A stretch of DNA of 6,319 nt from JBFIHF01 sp964411125 (GTDB taxonomy: Bacteria; Myxococcota_A; Bradymonadia; Bradymonadales; Bradymonadaceae): contig CAYPJU010000156.1 in the NCBI GenBank assembly GCA_964411125.1, positions 1 to 6,319 on the forward strand, read 5' to 3'. The translations under genes and the position numbers were made by a program. Under the pieces are notes generated by a model that saw only the letters and a program-made list of their open reading frames with translations, made no database searches and was not told the origin of the DNA. Numbering within the stretch: position 1 is the stretch's first letter; each line of letters begins with the position of its first letter. Below, piece after piece: positions 4,721 through 6,319 of the stretch.

Positions 4721-6304
4721 ATGATTCGACGATATCTGACATTCATCGCCATCGCCGGCGCGGCTGCGTTCTCGGCGTGTGGCGGATGCGACGACACCCA
4801 GGGGGGGGCCGCGGACGGCACCTCCTGCGAACGTGACAACGAGTGCGCCGGCGAGTGCGGCGAGGCCGGCTTCTGCATCGGCGGAGACGACAACAACGGC
4901 GCCGCCTCGAACAACGGCTCCGGCTCGAACAACGGCACCGGGACCAACAACAACGGCACCGGGACCAACAACAACGGCACCGGGACCAACAACAACGGCA
5001 CCGGGACCAACAACGGAACCGGCGGGCTCCCCGACGGCTCGATGTGTGTCAGCGATGCCGAATGTGCGCAGAACGGAATCTGCAACTCCGACAACATCTG
5101 CGTCGGCGGCGGTCTCCCTGATGGCTCCGCCTGCCAGGCCGACACCGAATGCGCCGGCTTCTGCAACAGCGACACCGGCCTCTGCGAAGGTGCGGCGACC
5201 GGCGGTCCGTTCGACATGAACGGCTCCGGACAGGTGCTCTGCGGTTCCGAACCGTGTCAGTGCGACAACGGCATGGACGACGACGGTGACGGCCTCATCG
5301 ACGGTCAGGACCCCGAATGCACCGGGCCCTACGACAACGACGAGGGCTCCTTCGCGACCGGCATCCCCGGCGACAACAAGGACCCGAAGTGGCAGGACTG
5401 CTTCTTCGACGGCAACTCGGGAGCCGGCGACGATGGATGCCGCTACCACACCGACTGCCTCACGGGCGACCTGCCCCAGGACGACGCAGACTGCTCCGTC
5501 AGCCAGGAGTGCTTCGACTACTGCCGCCCGCTCACCCCGAACGGGTGTGACTGCTTCGGCTGCTGCGAAGTCGCGACCGACAGCGGGTCCGTCTTCATCA
5601 GCATTGGGTCGGACGGCTGCAGCACCGACAACCTCGACGCCTGCAACACTTGCGTGCAGACCGAAGAGTGCGTCAACACCTGCGGCGACTGCGAGCTCTG
5701 CTACGGAAAGACGATCCAGGACCTCCCGGCATACTGCTCGGACGGCCCCGGCCTCACCAGCGAACCGTGCGTCGCCGACTCCGATTGCCGCGGCATCTGC
5801 GGCGGCAACAACACCTGCGAAGGGTATGGCGAAGGCGGGTTCACCGGCGACGAGTGCATGAGCGACCTCGACTGCCGCGGCGTCTGCGGTGGCAGCAACA
5901 CCTGCGAGGGCTTCGGTGGCGACACCGGCTTCGACGGCGACGCCTGCGAGAGCGACACCGACTGCCGCGGAACCTGCGGTGGTGACGCCACCTGCACCGG
6001 CGACGGCGGCTCCAAAGGGTTCGACGGCGATGCTTGCGTCGACGACACCGACTGCCGCGGAACGTGCGGGGGCGACCAAACCTGCGACGGCTACGGTTCG
6101 GGCGGCGGGTATGACGGAGACGCCTGCGCCTCCGACAACGACTGCCGCGGAACATGCGGCGGCGACGGGACGTGCACGGGCTCCGGCTCGGGCAGTGGTT
6201 CTGGCGTCCAGTGCGACAGCGGCGAGACGCCGTGTGAAATCCAGGCCGACTGCCAGTCCGGATTCTACTGCTCGCAGGGATGCTGCCTGGTGATTCCGGG
6301 ATAA
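4721..6304 (+). CDS. large cysteine-repeat lipoprotein with NNG linker
   Basis: From ATG 4721 the product has 527 residues and 62 cysteines. The leader 'MIRRYLTFIAIAGAAAFSAC' gives lipidated Cys20 (lipobox FSAC, Gly at +2). Residues 32-54 hold a four-Cys module (C36, C42, C46, C52), and 58-102 an NNG linker. Two further modules follow (C109-C127; C138-C155), then an acidic 'DNGMDDDGDGLIDGQDPEC' (182-200) like calcium-binding loops of thrombospondin-3/MopE type. Residues 210-340 form an unassigned Cys-rich domain containing 'PNGCDCFGCCEV' and 'CGDCELCYGK'. Residues 350-485 are five repeats of C-x5-C-x3-C-x5-C, separated by Gly/Asp-rich spacers with 'GD(A/E)C'. A Gly-Ser stretch and a six-Cys tail (498-522) end the protein. 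This pattern implies an extracytoplasmic, disulfide-stabilised rod or binding surface. No enzyme motif is seen. It is co-transcribed with the preceding lipoprotein and complete in the window (TAA at 6302). Confidence 0.9.
   Translation: MIRRYLTFIAIAGAAAFSACGGCDDTQGGAADGTSCERDNECAGECGEAGFCIGGDDNNGAASNNGSGSNNGTGTNNNGTGTNNNGTGTNNNGTGTNNGTGGLPDGSMCVSDAECAQNGICNSDNICVGGGLPDGSACQADTECAGFCNSDTGLCEGAATGGPFDMNGSGQVLCGSEPCQCDNGMDDDGDGLIDGQDPECTGPYDNDEGSFATGIPGDNKDPKWQDCFFDGNSGAGDDGCRYHTDCLTGDLPQDDADCSVSQECFDYCRPLTPNGCDCFGCCEVATDSGSVFISIGSDGCSTDNLDACNTCVQTEECVNTCGDCELCYGKTIQDLPAYCSDGPGLTSEPCVADSDCRGICGGNNTCEGYGEGGFTGDECMSDLDCRGVCGGSNTCEGFGGDTGFDGDACESDTDCRGTCGGDATCTGDGGSKGFDGDACVDDTDCRGTCGGDQTCDGYGSGGGYDGDACASDNDCRGTCGGDGTCTGSGSGSGSGVQCDSGETPCEIQADCQSGFYCSQGCCLVIPG
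4892..5026 (+). repeat. NNG linker with perfect 21-bp tandem repeats
   Basis: Three identical 21-bp units (4934-4954, 4955-4975, 4976-4996) encode GTGTNNN, followed by an 18-bp partial unit (4997-5014) missing one AAC codon. Flanking codons add further NNG motifs, seven in total. Perfect identity at silent positions implies recent slippage or gene-conversion-like homogenisation; copy number may vary between strains. Confidence 0.95.
5768..6175 (+). repeat. five-unit, about 90-bp coding repeat (cysteine modules)
   Basis: Units begin at the TGC codons at 5768, 5855, 5945, 6035 and 6125, giving steps of 87, 90, 90 and 90 bp. Each encodes C-x5-C-x3-C-x5-C with the core 'DCRG(I/V/T)CGG', then a Gly-rich spacer. 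The DNA around GACTGCCGCGG is conserved in all five. The last three units are closest to each other (all 'DCRGTCGG'), which suggests stepwise amplification at the 3' end. Confidence 0.95.
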
Positions 6305-6319
6305 CCCGCGCGGCGCGCC

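Noticed and set aside
4086..5026. N-glycosylation sequons (N-G-T/S) in the NNG linkers
   Set aside because: Sequons arise automatically whenever NNG is followed by T or S; many units have A, G or V instead, and no oligosaccharyltransferase evidence is available here.
4520..6079. 519-codon open frame on the minus strand
   Set aside because: It lies opposite two well-supported lipoprotein genes. Its Ala/Val/Gly-rich translation mirrors their repeat codons, and it has no domain or ribosome site.
6312..6319. GGCGCGCC palindrome at the window end
   Set aside because: This 8-bp GC palindrome is expected by chance in such GC-rich DNA. Too little sequence follows to judge a terminator or other element.

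Overview
The window is GC-rich, densely coded DNA, most likely from a Myxococcota/Bradymonadota-type (former Deltaproteobacteria) genome. This assignment is inferred from style, not from a marker gene. The clues are several secreted lipoproteins very rich in cysteine, Asn-Asn-Gly linkers, a MopE-type putative metal-binding motif, and a STAS-MlaE fusion permease. There are six real protein genes, one on the minus strand and five on the plus strand. I see no RNA genes, insertion sequences or CRISPR arrays.

Layout: (1) 32-415 (-), a small VOC-fold (glyoxalase/dioxygenase-like) protein. (2) An 86-bp divergent intergenic region. (3) 502-1932 (+), a predicted lipoprotein with about 50 cysteines, an Asn-Asn-Gly linker encoded by a 51-bp tandem duplication, and a MopE-like acidic motif. 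(4) A 72-bp gap with a GC-rich hairpin. (5) 2005-3114 and 3122-3919 (+), a tightly coupled mlaE-mlaF pair: a lipid ABC-transporter permease with a fused N-terminal STAS domain, and its ATPase. (6) A 106-bp gap with the best promoter candidate of the window and a small inverted repeat. (7) 4026-4709 (+), a lipoprotein with 16 Asn-Asn-Gly motifs followed by a His-containing beta-rich domain. (8) 4721-6304 (+), a lipoprotein with 62 cysteines in 527 residues, an Asn-Asn-Gly linker encoded by perfect 21-bp repeats, an unassigned cysteine-rich domain, and five near-regular 30-residue cysteine repeats.

How the genes may work together: MlaE and MlaF form the inner-membrane core of an MCE-type phospholipid transporter, but the periplasmic MCE subunit (MlaD) is not encoded here. 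The last two lipoproteins look like one transcription unit, 11 bp apart with a strong Shine-Dalgarno site between them, probably under their own promoter. All three lipoproteins lack Asp right after the lipidated Cys, so outer-membrane placement is plausible. A functional link between them and the lipid transporter is only suggested by proximity. I do not see a convincing new defence or mobile system. The most unusual material is the repeat-built, disulfide-rich lipoprotein set.
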